A model generated the notes under the pieces. The model was given only the letters and a program-made list of their open reading frames with translations. It had not been told where the DNA came from and made no database searches. A DNA stretch of 64,000 bases from Paludibacter sp. 47-17 (lineage in GTDB: Bacteria; Bacteroidota; Bacteroidia; Bacteroidales; Paludibacteraceae), in NCBI GenBank assembly GCA_001898935.1, contig MKVT01000009.1, forward strand, positions 421,306-485,305. Direction: 5' to 3'. Below, in pieces: positions 17,496 to 26,783 of the stretch (the first letter of the stretch is position 1; each line of letters begins with the position of its first letter). Made by a program: the position numbers and the translations under genes.

Positions 17496-18742
17496 TCAAA
17501 CGAGAAGAAATTGAAATTATGGCCCCCGCCGGTTCCTGGGAAAGCCTTGCAGCAGCAATTCAAGCCGGAGCCGACTCGGTATATTTCGGTGTCGAAAAAC
17601 TTAACATGCGCAGCAAATCGAGCAGTAACTTTACTACTCAGGATTTACGTAAGATAGTAAGTATCTGTCGCGAAAATAATATAAAATCGTACCTCACGGT
17701 AAATACCATTTTGTACGACAACGACATGAATCTGATGCGGGAAGTAATTCAAGTAGCAAAGGAATCGGAAGTTAGCGCCGTTATCGCATCGGATGTAGCA
17801 GCTATGATGTTTGCCAATTCCATTGGAGTGGAGGTACATTTATCCACTCAATTGAATATCACCAATGTTGAATCGTTGAAATTTTACGCTCAATTTGCCG
17901 ATGTGGTAGTGCTGGCGCGCGAACTTAACATGGACCAGGTTGCCGGAATCTATCAACACATCGTGGAAGAGGAAATACGCGGTAAAAAAGGCGAACTCAT
18001 CCGAATTGAAATGTTCTGCCACGGCGCACTCTGTATGGCGGTCTCCGGTAAATGCTATCTTAGCCTGCATGAAAAAAATCTGTCGGCTAATCGCGGCGAA
18101 TGCAATCAGATTTGCAGAAGAGCCTATGTTGTAAAAGATAAAGACTCTGAAATCGAATTAGAGATTGATAATGAGTATATTATGTCTCCTAAGGATTTGA
18201 AAACAATCGGTTTCTTAAACAGGATGCTCGACTCCGGAGTACGGGTATTAAAGATTGAAGGAAGAGCTCGTGGTCCCGAATACGTCAAAACAGTGGTTTC
18301 CTGCTACCGTGAAGCCGTCGAATCGTACCTAGACGGTACGTTTACTCTTGAAAAAATTGAAGGTTGGAATGAGCGTTTAAGCAAGGTTTTCAACCGTGGA
18401 TTCTGGAACGGGTACTATCTGGGACAACGATTGAGCGAATGGAGTTCGAATTATGGCTCGGAAGCTACACACAAGAAAATGTACATAGGAAAAGTTACCA
18501 ACTATTATGCTAAAATAGGGGTTGCCGAAATTCTGATCGAAGCACAACACCTGAGCATAGGCGACGAAATTCTGATTACCGGTGAAACCACCGGAGCCTA
18601 TGAAGACTTAGTTGAAGAAATAAGGGTGGAACTAAAGCCGGTCGAAAAAGCGGTGAAAGGCGAATACTTATCATTAAAAACAACCGATATAGTTCGTCGC
18701 AACGATAAAGTATACAAAATCGTAGCTTCCGAAAGAAGATAA
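17492..18742 (+). CDS. Peptidase U32 family protein (TrhP/YegQ-like)
   Basis: A 416-residue U32-family protein. Recognisable segments are IMAPAGSWESLAAAIQAGADSVYFG cut short here to its start, LSTQLNITN, and the Cys-rich signature FCHGALCMAVSGKC followed by GECNQICRR, which supplies the conserved cysteines. Members act in tRNA or 23S rRNA hydroxylation (TrhP, RlhA), and others are annotated as collagenases. By size and sequence the tRNA-hydroxylation type (prephenate-dependent ho5U34) seems the better guess, but the two cannot be separated here. The start overlaps the previous stop by 4 bases. Confidence 0.85.
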   Translation: MIKREEIEIMAPAGSWESLAAAIQAGADSVYFGVEKLNMRSKSSSNFTTQDLRKIVSICRENNIKSYLTVNTILYDNDMNLMREVIQVAKESEVSAVIASDVAAMMFANSIGVEVHLSTQLNITNVESLKFYAQFADVVVLARELNMDQVAGIYQHIVEEEIRGKKGELIRIEMFCHGALCMAVSGKCYLSLHEKNLSANRGECNQICRRAYVVKDKDSEIELEIDNEYIMSPKDLKTIGFLNRMLDSGVRVLKIEGRARGPEYVKTVVSCYREAVESYLDGTFTLEKIEGWNERLSKVFNRGFWNGYYLGQRLSEWSSNYGSEATHKKMYIGKVTNYYAKIGVAEILIEAQHLSIGDEILITGETTGAYEDLVEEIRVELKPVEKAVKGEYLSLKTTDIVRRNDKVYKIVASERR

Positions 18743-18765
18743 TTCTCTGATTATAAGAGTATAAT

Positions 18766-18811
18766 AAAAAAGTAGCAGACCGATTGAACATCAATTGATC
18801 TGCTACTTTTT
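18766..18811. terminator. Bidirectional terminator between the U32 gene and nadA
   Basis: AAAAAGTAGCAGA (from 18766) pairs with TCTGCTACTTTTT (to 18811), with A- and T-runs at both ends. It lies between two convergent genes and should stop transcription from either side. Confidence 0.85.
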
Positions 18812-18825
18812 ATTCTTCAAGCTAT

Positions 18826-19758
18826 TTACGACATTTCAAGCATACGTAAAATTGGTTTAACAGCTTTGACACGAATTTCCTCATCAATAATAATCTGCGG
18901 CGATTCGTTTTTCATGCAGAGATACAATTTTTCCAGGGTATTCAATTTCATGAAATTGCAATCGTTGCACGCGCAGGTACTATCGTTGGGAGGAACTGGA
19001 ATAAACTCTTTACCGGGATTCTTCTTCTGCATTTCGTGCAAAATACCCGATTCGGTAGCCACCAGGAATTTCGTTTTATCCGATTGGATGGTATAATTCA
19101 ACAATGCCTGCGTCGAACCAATAAAATCGGCCATCAAAAGCAAAGGACGCTTGCATTCGGGATGAGCTATTACAGCAGCATCGGGATGCTTTTCTTTCAA
19201 TTCTACCAGTTTTTCGAGCGAAAACTGTTCGTGAACATGGCAGGCTCCCTCCCAAAGCAACATATTTCTTCCGGTAACACTATTAATGTAATTTCCCAGG
19301 TTCTTATCGGGCCCGAAAATCAATTTGGCGTCGGCCGGAAACTGATCTACAATTTTCTTCGCATTTGTAGAAGTTACCACCACATCGGTTAACGCTTTTA
19401 CAGCTGCCGTAGTATTTACATACGATATCACAGTATGATCGGGATGAGCCCGGACAAACGCTTCAAATGCATCGGCCGGGCAACTGTCGGCCAGCGAACA
19501 TCCCGCTTCCAGATCGGGGATCAGTACCTTTTTTTGCGGTGATAAAATTTTAGCAGTTTCGCCCATAAAATGAACGCCACAAAGCACAATCATATCGGCA
19601 TCGGTTTTGGCAGCCCATTGAGCCAAAGCCAAGCTATCGCCAATCATATCGGCGATATCCTGTATATCGCCGGTTTGGTAGTAGTGAGCCATTATAACAG
19701 CATTCTTTTCTTTCTTCAGCCGCTGAATTTCAGAAATGAGTTCCGATTTTTCCATCAT
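18826..19758 (-). CDS. nadA: Quinolinate synthase NadA
   Basis: NadA condenses iminoaspartate with dihydroxyacetone phosphate to quinolinate in de novo NAD synthesis, using a 4Fe-4S cluster. The 310-residue protein has candidate cluster cysteines at 60 (CGVHFMGE), 173 (ACHVHEQ) and in CACNDC (262-267), plus [15 protein letters not shown] and [13 protein letters not shown], all typical. nadB and nadC are not adjacent. The upstream gap of about 400 bases is the candidate oriC. Confidence 0.96.
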   Translation of the reverse strand: MMEKSELISEIQRLKKEKNAVIMAHYYQTGDIQDIADMIGDSLALAQWAAKTDADMIVLCGVHFMGETAKILSPQKKVLIPDLEAGCSLADSCPADAFEAFVRAHPDHTVISYVNTTAAVKALTDVVVTSTNAKKIVDQFPADAKLIFGPDKNLGNYINSVTGRNMLLWEGACHVHEQFSLEKLVELKEKHPDAAVIAHPECKRPLLLMADFIGSTQALLNYTIQSDKTKFLVATESGILHEMQKKNPGKEFIPVPPNDSTCACNDCNFMKLNTLEKLYLCMKNESPQIIIDEEIRVKAVKPILRMLEMS

Positions 19759-19775
19759 ACATCAACAAACTATTA

Positions 19776-20165
19776 ATATTAAATATTTTACTTTTAAAAA
19801 AACTCTATGATAATGATAATAGACTGTTCATATTGTTGATAAAATATTTAACAATTTTGTACCTTCAATTTATCAATAGAACTTTCTTGTTCATCAACAT
19901 TTTTTCAGCCTGCTCCAAACTTCATTTACAGATTGATACAAACGTTTTCAACAGGCTGTTGATAATTGCAAAGTTAGTAAGTTTTTGCGAAATGCATGTT
20001 TATAGTTACGAAATTACGGTTTAAAACTCGATGTGAAATAAAACAATAAAAAATTTGCTTTTAAAAAATATTGTTTTATACAGGATTTTGATTGAACTTT
20101 GCAATACAAATTTCTAAAAATCTATTCACGAGTTATCAACATTTATCAACCACTTTTCAATACAT
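19776..20165. other. Candidate replication origin: AT-rich gap with DnaA-box-like words
   Basis: This roughly 390-base non-coding gap between divergent nadA and the epimerase gene is strongly AT-rich. It contains three copies of TTATCAACA, one mismatch from the DnaA box TTATCCACA: 19834-19842 (minus), 19957-19965 (minus) and 20133-20141 (plus). Near-matches occur at 19870 (TTATCAATA), 19891 (TCATCAACA) and 20143 (TTATCAACC). The second copy is in an inverted repeat, TCAACA GGC TGTTGA. A run of A/T at about 20040-20085 could be an unwinding element. Two parS sites are 6.7 kb away, and mnmG and rpmH flank the area. Functional assignment is inference. Confidence 0.5.
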
Positions 20166-20170
20166 TGTAC

Positions 20171-21127
20171 ATGAAAATCGCAGTAACCGGTGCCAATGGT
20201 TTTTTAGGTCGGTACATCGTCGACGAACTCATCAAGAGAAACGAAGATGTGCGGGTAATAGTTCGATCGGACGCCGATTTACCATTCGACACCCGCAAAG
20301 TACAGGTTATGAAAGGCGATTTTACGAGGCACGAAGATGCCCTGAAATTTTTGACCGGATGCGATGCCCTTATTCATGCTGCAGCCGTTACAGCCGTTAA
20401 TTTAATCGATTCACGCGAATATTTCAGGGTTAATACGGAAGCTACCCGCCGCTTGGTCGAATTGTGCGATGAACTGCAAATCGACCGCTTGGTATACGTC
20501 AGTACCGTTAATACGATCGGTCATGGGAACAAGCAATTGCCTGCAGCCGAAAACGCACCGATGAAAGAACCGTTCAGCAGTTCATGGTACGCCCAGAGTA
20601 AAAAGAAAGCCGAAACTTTTGTTGAAGCCTATTCAACAAAAGCACACAAACATGTAATAATTTTACACCCGGCGTTTTTAATTGGAGATAGGAATCGCAA
20701 ATCGGGATCCGGAAAACTCATCGGTATGGGGTATCGAAAACGGAATCTTTATATTCCCCGGGGAGGAAAAAATTTTGTGGATGTGCGGTCGGTTGCATAT
20801 GCTGCCTGTAATGCACTCACCAGGGGCAGCAATGGCGATCATTACATTTTAGGAGGAGAAAATTTAAGCTTTAAATCCTTTTTCAAAAAATTGAGACAAG
20901 TGGGCAATTACCGTCAAAATATTTACCTCTTGCCCGATTGGTTGATATTGCTTGCCGGAAAGGCAGGTGATTTTTTACGGTTTATTCATATACCTACCGA
21001 GCTTTGCAGCCGAAACTTAAAACAATTGTTGGTAAGGGAATATTATCAATCGGATAAGGCAAAAAACGAACTAGCATTCCCATATATAAAAATAGATAAA
21101 ACATTGGAAGGAGTGCTGAAAAACTGA
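20171..21127 (+). CDS. NAD(P)-dependent epimerase/dehydratase (extended SDR)
   Basis: A 318-residue protein from the ATG at 20171. The N-terminus MKIAVTGANGFLGRYIVDEL carries the GxxGxxG cofactor motif of extended short-chain dehydrogenases. VYVSTVNTIG and WYAQSKKKAE supply the Ser and YxxxK catalytic residues. The substrate is unknown; members act on nucleotide sugars, dihydroflavonol-like ketones or sterols. An upstream in-frame ATG at 20099 would put the start inside the DnaA-box-like cluster and is rejected because the Rossmann motif should be at the N-terminus. The stop codon lies inside the downstream hairpin. Confidence 0.88.
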   Translation: MKIAVTGANGFLGRYIVDELIKRNEDVRVIVRSDADLPFDTRKVQVMKGDFTRHEDALKFLTGCDALIHAAAVTAVNLIDSREYFRVNTEATRRLVELCDELQIDRLVYVSTVNTIGHGNKQLPAAENAPMKEPFSSSWYAQSKKKAETFVEAYSTKAHKHVIILHPAFLIGDRNRKSGSGKLIGMGYRKRNLYIPRGGKNFVDVRSVAYAACNALTRGSNGDHYILGGENLSFKSFFKKLRQVGNYRQNIYLLPDWLILLAGKAGDFLRFIHIPTELCSRNLKQLLVREYYQSDKAKNELAFPYIKIDKTLEGVLKN

Positions 21128-21141
21128 TCGGCACTCCTTCC
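21106..21141 (-). terminator. Terminator of the DUF4954 gene
   Basis: GGAAGGAGTGC (21106-21116) pairs perfectly with GCACTCCTTCC (21131-21141). Read on the minus strand the stem is followed by AATGTTTTATCTATTTTT, fitting an intrinsic terminator for the gene ending at 21161. The left arm lies within the last codons of the convergent epimerase gene. Confidence 0.65.
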
Positions 21142-21160
21142 GGTAAGGTTCGTAAAAAAG

Positions 21161-23353
21161 TTATAAAGTTTTTAACGAATTAATCTGATTCAGCATTTCT
21201 TCCGTTTCTCTTCCTACTTCAACAATAAAGCTGTTCTGATCGATAGTACCCAATGCCGCATTCATTTCTTCCTGATTTCTGAAAGTAATCCGGCGGAATT
21301 TGTTATCATAATCCTTTTTACGGGTAACATACACCTGTTGGTTAACAAACTGCTGTAATTCAATCATTTTATCGAGCGCATCGATCCATATATCTTTTGA
21401 AATGAAGGTTACATCATACAGGATACATAAACCGGCATAAGCATGTTTTTGTTTATCCAACGGATATCGTTCCCATAATTCGTCGTAGCGCTGATGAATA
21501 TCGTCCCAGTTCTTTAATTTTTCGTTGCCTATATCGCTTCTCAGTTTATCGACATCCGAAGCCGTTACCAACTGGCCGCCCAGGTTTACCCATTCGCTTA
21601 CCCGGGGATAATTCAGCGCATCGTTCATAGCTTTAAAAGGATGATTATCGAGGAATTTCATCAGATTTTTAACCGCATAGTAATGCAGCATATCGCGGTA
21701 GGCATGGTACGCTTTATAGGCTTTTACAATCACCACCTTACGGTTCGAATGCTCCATCTCCTCGCCCAGGATCTCGAGTTTATATACCTCTTCGGGATCA
21801 CCCGAAAGTAATTCACGGCCTTTGTTTATCAGCTCCTCATCCGACCGGCCCTCAACCGACTCGCCATTGTGCAACAAATATGCCTTTGCCGTCCATTTTT
21901 CCAGCAATTTCAGCGCATTAATTACTTCTTCCATACTATCGGGAGCATAAGCATCGAATTCGATTTTCTGAACCTTATGAATTCGCTTGTCACGGTTCGT
22001 AAATTTCCAGGAGTTACGAGCCAGTGCGTACATATTGTACATCCACCAATAAGCAGGCATCACTTCGAGGTAGTCGTTACTTACATTATTATTCACCAGG
22101 GCAAACGGAAAAGGAATATCTACTTCGTAGTTGTAATCGGCCTTTGAAAGTAAAATAAACGAAGCGAAACGGCTCGAATGCTTCACACTGGTACATAATC
22201 CGGGCCAGAACCCCCTACCCGCCTGCAACTCATTATCGTTGGCCCGGCTATTGTGATTCGAGCCAATGGTAGCTGCCGCGGCGATATTACTCTGTCCCAT
22301 GATCAGTGCGGCAATAAGAAACGAATTGTTGTGATGCTGTTCGTGAGCCGGAAAAATGAGATTATTGAGCACCTCACAACACGAAATCGTCGAATTATCG
22401 CCCAGGTAGGAATTGATCAGCCGGGCTCCGTATTTCAGATTCGAATTATTACCCAACACAAATTTTACAGCCTTACAGCCATAAAAAATGTGACAGCCAA
22501 AGCCAATGATACCATTTACCAGCTCGACGCCTTCACCAATTTGTGTAGGTTCCTCTTTCGACGAGTTAATGGTCAGGTTTTTCAGCTTATTGGCACCCTT
22601 GATATAACAATTGGAACCAATCTTTACGTCTTTTAAAATCAGCGAGTTTTTAATCACACTAAAATTACCAACCGTTCCGTAATAACCCCGGCGGCTATCG
22701 ATACATTGTTGCGTAATTTTTTTCAGACTGGTTTGCAAAGCCTTGTCATCCACATATTTTGCCCATAAATATGCATCGGCCGTAATCATCCCGTCGAAAG
22801 GCAGCACCCCCCGGCATCCCGTTTCGTTCATTATATCCATCCACTGGCGAACACTTTCGGGTTCACCATCCTTGATGGTACCATTTCCAAATTTCGCATG
22901 ATCGGTGGTATGCATTTCCTGCACATTAAACAACATGCACCGGTCGCCTATAATATAATGCGCCATGTAATGCACATTATGAATAGCCACATCGTCGCCT
23001 ATATCGCAGGCAATGATCAGGCTGTTGGTGATTCCGGCCGGCAACCGGAGGTCGTGGTGCTGAACAATGACGTTCCGGAGTCTTCCAATACGCACCAATC
23101 CGTAAAAACTGGTATTTTTAATCATATTAGGATCAAACTCGTCGGTTACCAGCAAATCGTCCCAATCTTCGCAGGTATTTTCATTTTTTACCAGGAGTTC
23201 GATTTCGCCCGAGCGAAGGTTTCTCCATCCCGATTTAGGTGGGATCACCTGTTTATTGCGCTGGTAATACTCATCTTTACCGGCAGGCAGGTATTCGTCG
23301 GGTATAAAATTTCTCCCGATTTTTTCCGGTTCTACAATACTAACTCTGTCCAT
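21161..23353 (-). CDS. DUF4954 family protein with left-handed beta-helix repeats
   Basis: A 730-residue protein. The N-terminal and central parts (about 80-400) hold hexapeptide-like repeats such as LILKDVKIGSNCYIKGANKL and INSYLGDNSTISCCEVLN, the pattern of a left-handed beta-helix as in sugar-1-phosphate nucleotidyltransferase or acyltransferase tails. The C-terminal half (about 480-730) is helical and charged. From memory it matches DUF4954, common in Bacteroidales and of unknown function. No signal peptide or membrane helix is visible, so it is probably cytoplasmic. A full promoter precedes it, divergent from rpmH. Confidence 0.75.
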   Translation of the reverse strand: MDRVSIVEPEKIGRNFIPDEYLPAGKDEYYQRNKQVIPPKSGWRNLRSGEIELLVKNENTCEDWDDLLVTDEFDPNMIKNTSFYGLVRIGRLRNVIVQHHDLRLPAGITNSLIIACDIGDDVAIHNVHYMAHYIIGDRCMLFNVQEMHTTDHAKFGNGTIKDGEPESVRQWMDIMNETGCRGVLPFDGMITADAYLWAKYVDDKALQTSLKKITQQCIDSRRGYYGTVGNFSVIKNSLILKDVKIGSNCYIKGANKLKNLTINSSKEEPTQIGEGVELVNGIIGFGCHIFYGCKAVKFVLGNNSNLKYGARLINSYLGDNSTISCCEVLNNLIFPAHEQHHNNSFLIAALIMGQSNIAAAATIGSNHNSRANDNELQAGRGFWPGLCTSVKHSSRFASFILLSKADYNYEVDIPFPFALVNNNVSNDYLEVMPAYWWMYNMYALARNSWKFTNRDKRIHKVQKIEFDAYAPDSMEEVINALKLLEKWTAKAYLLHNGESVEGRSDEELINKGRELLSGDPEEVYKLEILGEEMEHSNRKVVIVKAYKAYHAYRDMLHYYAVKNLMKFLDNHPFKAMNDALNYPRVSEWVNLGGQLVTASDVDKLRSDIGNEKLKNWDDIHQRYDELWERYPLDKQKHAYAGLCILYDVTFISKDIWIDALDKMIELQQFVNQQVYVTRKKDYDNKFRRITFRNQEEMNAALGTIDQNSFIVEVGRETEEMLNQINSLKTL

Positions 23354-23399
23354 ACATCTTGTTAAATAGGAAAATTTTGTTAATTAAGTTAAGAATCAC

Positions 23400-23430
23400 C
23401 AAAAGTAATTTTTTTTGACGAAATCACAAA
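23400..23430 (-). promoter_or_regulatory. Promoter of the DUF4954 gene
   Basis: On the minus strand a TTTG (23427-23430) and TACTTTTG (23400-23407) are separated by 19 bases, matching the Bacteroidota promoter. It is back-to-back with the rpmH promoter. Confidence 0.7.
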
Positions 23431-23453
23431 ATTCAAGAAATAATTCAGAACAT

Positions 23454-23484
23454 TTTGTCAATTAAAAAAAAACATCTATTTTTG
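23454..23484 (+). promoter_or_regulatory. Promoter of rpmH
   Basis: TTTG (23454-23457) and TATTTTTG (23477-23484) are 19 bases apart, a near-ideal TTTG/TAnnTTTG pair. The start of transcription would be about 35 bases before the rpmH ATG. Confidence 0.8.
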
Positions 23485-23525
23485 CAGTCCCAAAATTCAG
23501 ATTATTAACGTAATAACATAGAGCA

Positions 23526-23684
23526 ATGAAAAGGACATTCCAACCTTCGAACAGAAAAAGAAGAAACAAACACGGTTTTCGTGAAAGAATGGCAACAGCG
23601 AACGGTCGCAGAGTGTTGGCTGCCCGTCGTGCCAAAGGCAGAAAGAAATTAACTGTTGCCGATGAAGGTCGCCACAAGATATAA
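23526..23684 (+). CDS. rpmH: 50S ribosomal protein L34
   Basis: A 52-residue, Arg/Lys-rich protein starting [20 protein letters not shown] and continuing [20 protein letters not shown], which is the almost invariant L34 sequence. The C-terminus is slightly longer than the 44-46 residues of enterobacterial L34. It has its own strong promoter and its own terminator. rnpA does not follow, unlike in many other phyla. rpmH is frequently close to oriC. Confidence 0.97.
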   Translation: MKRTFQPSNRKRRNKHGFRERMATANGRRVLAARRAKGRKKLTVADEGRHKI

Positions 23685-23704
23685 TTAACAGCCTGCAAAC
23701 GAAC

Positions 23705-23747
23705 AAAAAAAAGTAAAAACCTTATCCTGGTTTTTACTTTTTTTGTT
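23705..23747 (+). terminator. Intrinsic terminator of rpmH
   Basis: AAAAGTAAAAACC pairs with GGTTTTTACTTTT around a 7-base loop (23722-23728), followed by a long T-rich run. It separates rpmH from the PASTA gene. Confidence 0.85.
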
Positions 23748-23834
23748 TTTCAGGAGTAACTAATTGTGCCTCATCCGCTTTTTTTGTTTAATTTTGGCAG
23801 TTCAAACTAAGATTTTACCTGGTACATCTCTATT

Positions 23835-24674
23835 ATGGATTTTAAATCGTTTTGGAAAAACAGTTTGGCCGGATTTATTCTGAAAAGGATAGTGCTGGCT
23901 TTTCTCCTTATAGTTGTTCTCACCTGGGGCACCTTATTGGTTATCGACCAGTATACCCGTAAGGGAGAGGCCATACCCGTACCCGATTTGCGCGGACTTT
24001 ACGAAGAAGAAGCGGCCAATTTGCTTCGAACCCACGAATTGTATGTAGAAGTAATCGATTCGGTATACGATAAAAACAAACCGTTGGGCACTATTATCGA
24101 ACAAATACCTTCGGCCGGTTCGTCGGTAAAGAAATTCAGGTCGATTTATTTGATTTTGAACAAGCGTCAATTGAAAATGATACCCATGCCCGAGGTAAAC
24201 GATATTTCGTTCCGTCAGGCCGATGCTTTACTGCGATCGTTGGGATTACGCGTATCGTATGTCGAGTACAGGCCCTCCGAATTTAAGGATTTGGTGATCG
24301 ACGTACGGTTCAACGGGCAGCACATTGATCCGGGCACCCGGTTGCCCGAAGGCAGCTCGCTGGTACTGGTGGTTGGCAGCGGGGTGGGTTCGACCGTAAG
24401 CGGAGTACCTTTCCTGCTCGGATCGTCGCTTGCCAATGCGAGGGCCGATGCATTGGCTGCATCGTTTATAGTAGGATCGGTCAGTTACGACGAAACTCCT
24501 TTCAACGATGAGCAGGAATACAGGGTATACCGTCAGACCCCCGGTCCGGGCGATCAGGCGGCGGAAGGAAGCCGGATCAACCTTTGGCTGACCAAAGATC
24601 CGGTATTGATACAGGAGGCGATCAGGGAAGGATCGTTACAGCAACAGGAAGAAGAGGAAGAAGCATTTTTTTAA
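23835..24674 (+). CDS. PASTA domain-containing membrane protein
   Basis: A 279-residue protein with a short cytoplasmic N-terminus, one membrane helix (about 16-40) and three PASTA-like repeats outside: PVPDLRGLYEEEAANLL (about 47-110), IPMPEVNDISFRQADALLRS (about 115-185) and VPFLLGSSLANARADALA (about 190-255). PASTA domains bind muropeptides or wall fragments in PBPs and Ser/Thr kinases; here there is no kinase or transpeptidase part. Placement before rluD and ddl is common in Bacteroidales. The C-terminus is Glu/Gln-rich. Confidence 0.9.
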   Translation: MDFKSFWKNSLAGFILKRIVLAFLLIVVLTWGTLLVIDQYTRKGEAIPVPDLRGLYEEEAANLLRTHELYVEVIDSVYDKNKPLGTIIEQIPSAGSSVKKFRSIYLILNKRQLKMIPMPEVNDISFRQADALLRSLGLRVSYVEYRPSEFKDLVIDVRFNGQHIDPGTRLPEGSSLVLVVGSGVGSTVSGVPFLLGSSLANARADALAASFIVGSVSYDETPFNDEQEYRVYRQTPGPGDQAAEGSRINLWLTKDPVLIQEAIREGSLQQQEEEEEAFF

Positions 24675-24693
24675 TAAACAGGAGGGATTAAGC

Positions 24694-25794
24694 GTGCACG
24701 ACGATGTTTTTGTAGAAGAGGAATTGGAGGGAATGGACGATTCGTTGTACGATGACGAGTACGGTAACGAATTACCGGGAGAACAAGAACTCTTTGAGCA
24801 TTACCGCTTTGTAGTCGACAAAGGTCAGTCGATGATGCGGATTGATAAATACCTGGTCAACATTATGGCCAGTATTTCGCGCAACCGTATTCAGGATGCG
24901 GCCGGGGCGGGCAATATCAGGGTCAACGATCGTTCGGTAAAGCCCAGTTACAGGGTAAAGCCGGGCGATGTGATAACGATTGTACTGGCCTATCCGCCTT
25001 CCGAATTTGTGATAGTTCCTCAGGATATTCCGATCGATATCGTGTATGAGGACGATGATATCATCCTGGTGAATAAGCAGCCCGGGCTGGTGGTGCATCC
25101 GGGATTTGGTAATTTCGACGGTACTTTGCTGAATGCTATTGCTTATCATTTGCGCGATAATCATACTTTCGACGCCAACGATAGCACGGTGGGCCTGGTT
25201 CACCGGATCGATAAGGATACTTCGGGCTTATTGCTTATTGCGAAAACTCCGGAAGCAAAGACCGGGTTGGGAAAGCAGTTTTTCGACAAGACGACGCACC
25301 GGCGTTACCTGGCCATGGTATGGGGCAACGTGAAAGAGGAGGAGGGCACTATTGTGGGGGCTTTGGCCCGCGACCAGGTCGATCGCATGTGTTTCAGGGT
25401 GTATCCCGACGGAGAAAATCCGTATGCCAAGCATGCGGTAACGCACTACAGGGTCGTAGAGCGTTTTGGTTTCGCCACCCTGGTGGAATGCCGGTTGGAG
25501 ACGGGGCGTACGCATCAGATACGGGTGCATATGAAACATATAGGGCATACCTTGTTCAACGACGAACGCTACGGAGGAAATGTAATACTGAAGGGAAGTA
25601 CTTCGGCTTATTATAAATTGTTTATAAAGAATTGTTTTTATGTTTGTCCGCGACAGGCACTGCATGCAAAAACGCTTGGCTTTGTGCATCCGCGAACCAA
25701 CGAATATATGCATTTCGACAGTGAATTGCCCGATGATATGCAGAAGCTAATCGAAATGTGGCGTGAGTATGCACAAACCAATTTAAATCTGTAG
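24694..25794 (+). CDS. rluD: Large-subunit pseudouridine synthase RluD family
   Basis: A 366-residue enzyme expected to isomerise uridines in helix 69 of 23S rRNA. An acidic N-terminal extension (about 1-40, many Asp/Glu) precedes the S4 RNA-binding domain (MRIDKYLVNIMASISRNRIQ) and the catalytic domain, whose HRIDKDTSGLLLIAKT carries the nucleophilic Asp. I chose the GTG at 24694 because a strong GGAGGG (24681-24686) is correctly spaced and no in-frame ATG occurs before codon 14. It starts 19 bases after the PASTA gene. Confidence 0.92.
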   Translation: MHDDVFVEEELEGMDDSLYDDEYGNELPGEQELFEHYRFVVDKGQSMMRIDKYLVNIMASISRNRIQDAAGAGNIRVNDRSVKPSYRVKPGDVITIVLAYPPSEFVIVPQDIPIDIVYEDDDIILVNKQPGLVVHPGFGNFDGTLLNAIAYHLRDNHTFDANDSTVGLVHRIDKDTSGLLLIAKTPEAKTGLGKQFFDKTTHRRYLAMVWGNVKEEEGTIVGALARDQVDRMCFRVYPDGENPYAKHAVTHYRVVERFGFATLVECRLETGRTHQIRVHMKHIGHTLFNDERYGGNVILKGSTSAYYKLFIKNCFYVCPRQALHAKTLGFVHPRTNEYMHFDSELPDDMQKLIEMWREYAQTNLNL

Positions 25795-25802
25795 GAAGAA
25801 GA

Positions 25803-26771
25803 ATGAAGAAAAATGTGGCCATCGTAGCCGGTGGCGATTCGTCGGAAGTAATTGTATCGCTTAAAAGTGCTGCCGGTTTGTATTCGTATATCGATAAAAG
25901 CCGTTACAATTTGTACATTATTACCATCCGGGGCCACCAGTGGCAATTGGAGATGGATGGTTATGAAAAGGTAGCGGTGGATAAAAACGATTTTAGCATT
26001 CAACTGAACGGTACCAGGATCTGCTTCGATTTTGCGTACATTACGATACATGGTACTCCCGGAGAGAATGGAATTTTACAGGGTTATTTTGATCTGATAG
26101 GGCTTCGGTATTCGTCGTGCGGGGTACTGGCATCGGCCATCACGTTTAACAAATTCACCTGCAACAATTACCTGAAAGGTTTTGGGATAAAGGTTTCGGA
26201 TTCGGTGTTGTTACGTAAAGGACAGCATATTTCGGCCGAAGAAGTTGAAAAGGCGGTGGGATTTCCTTGTTTTGTCAAGCCCAATGTGGGGGGAAGCAGT
26301 TTTGGAGTGACCAAGGTTAAAGAGGCCGGAGCTGTTGAGGCAGCTGTCGAAAAAGCTTTTTCCGAAGGGGAAGAAGTGATGATCGAGGCCTTTATGAAGG
26401 GTACGGAGCTTACTTGCGGCATGTATAAAATACCGGGTAAAACGGTGGTATTTCCGGTTACAGAAGTAGTACCACACAACGAATTTTTCGACTTCGATGC
26501 CAAATACAAGGGGCAGGTGGAAGAGATAACGCCGGCCCGCATCAGCGATTCGCTTACGCGGCGGGTTCAGCAACTCACGGCTGCTATTTACGATATCCTG
26601 GGTTGTAAGGGCATCATACGTGTCGATTATATTGTAACCGAAGGCGAAGTAATTCAATTGCTGGAGGTAAATACGACACCGGGAATGACCGAAACCAGTT
26701 TTATTCCGCAGCAAATTGCGGCGGCGGGTCTTGCTATTGCCGAAGTGATGAACGATATAATTGAAAACTAA
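25803..26771 (+). CDS. ddl: D-alanine--D-alanine ligase
   Basis: Ddl makes the D-Ala-D-Ala dipeptide of peptidoglycan with ATP. The 322-residue ATP-grasp protein shows IHGTPGENGILQGYFDL near residue 80, FVKPNVGGSSFGVTKV in the ATP-binding loop and EVNTTPGMTETSF at the C-terminus, which holds the metal and substrate ligands. It starts 8 bases after rluD, so wall and ribosome genes share one transcript here. Confidence 0.95.
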   Translation: MKKNVAIVAGGDSSEVIVSLKSAAGLYSYIDKSRYNLYIITIRGHQWQLEMDGYEKVAVDKNDFSIQLNGTRICFDFAYITIHGTPGENGILQGYFDLIGLRYSSCGVLASAITFNKFTCNNYLKGFGIKVSDSVLLRKGQHISAEEVEKAVGFPCFVKPNVGGSSFGVTKVKEAGAVEAAVEKAFSEGEEVMIEAFMKGTELTCGMYKIPGKTVVFPVTEVVPHNEFFDFDAKYKGQVEEITPARISDSLTRRVQQLTAAIYDILGCKGIIRVDYIVTEGEVIQLLEVNTTPGMTETSFIPQQIAAAGLAIAEVMNDIIEN

Positions 26772-26783
26772 TTATTGTACCGG

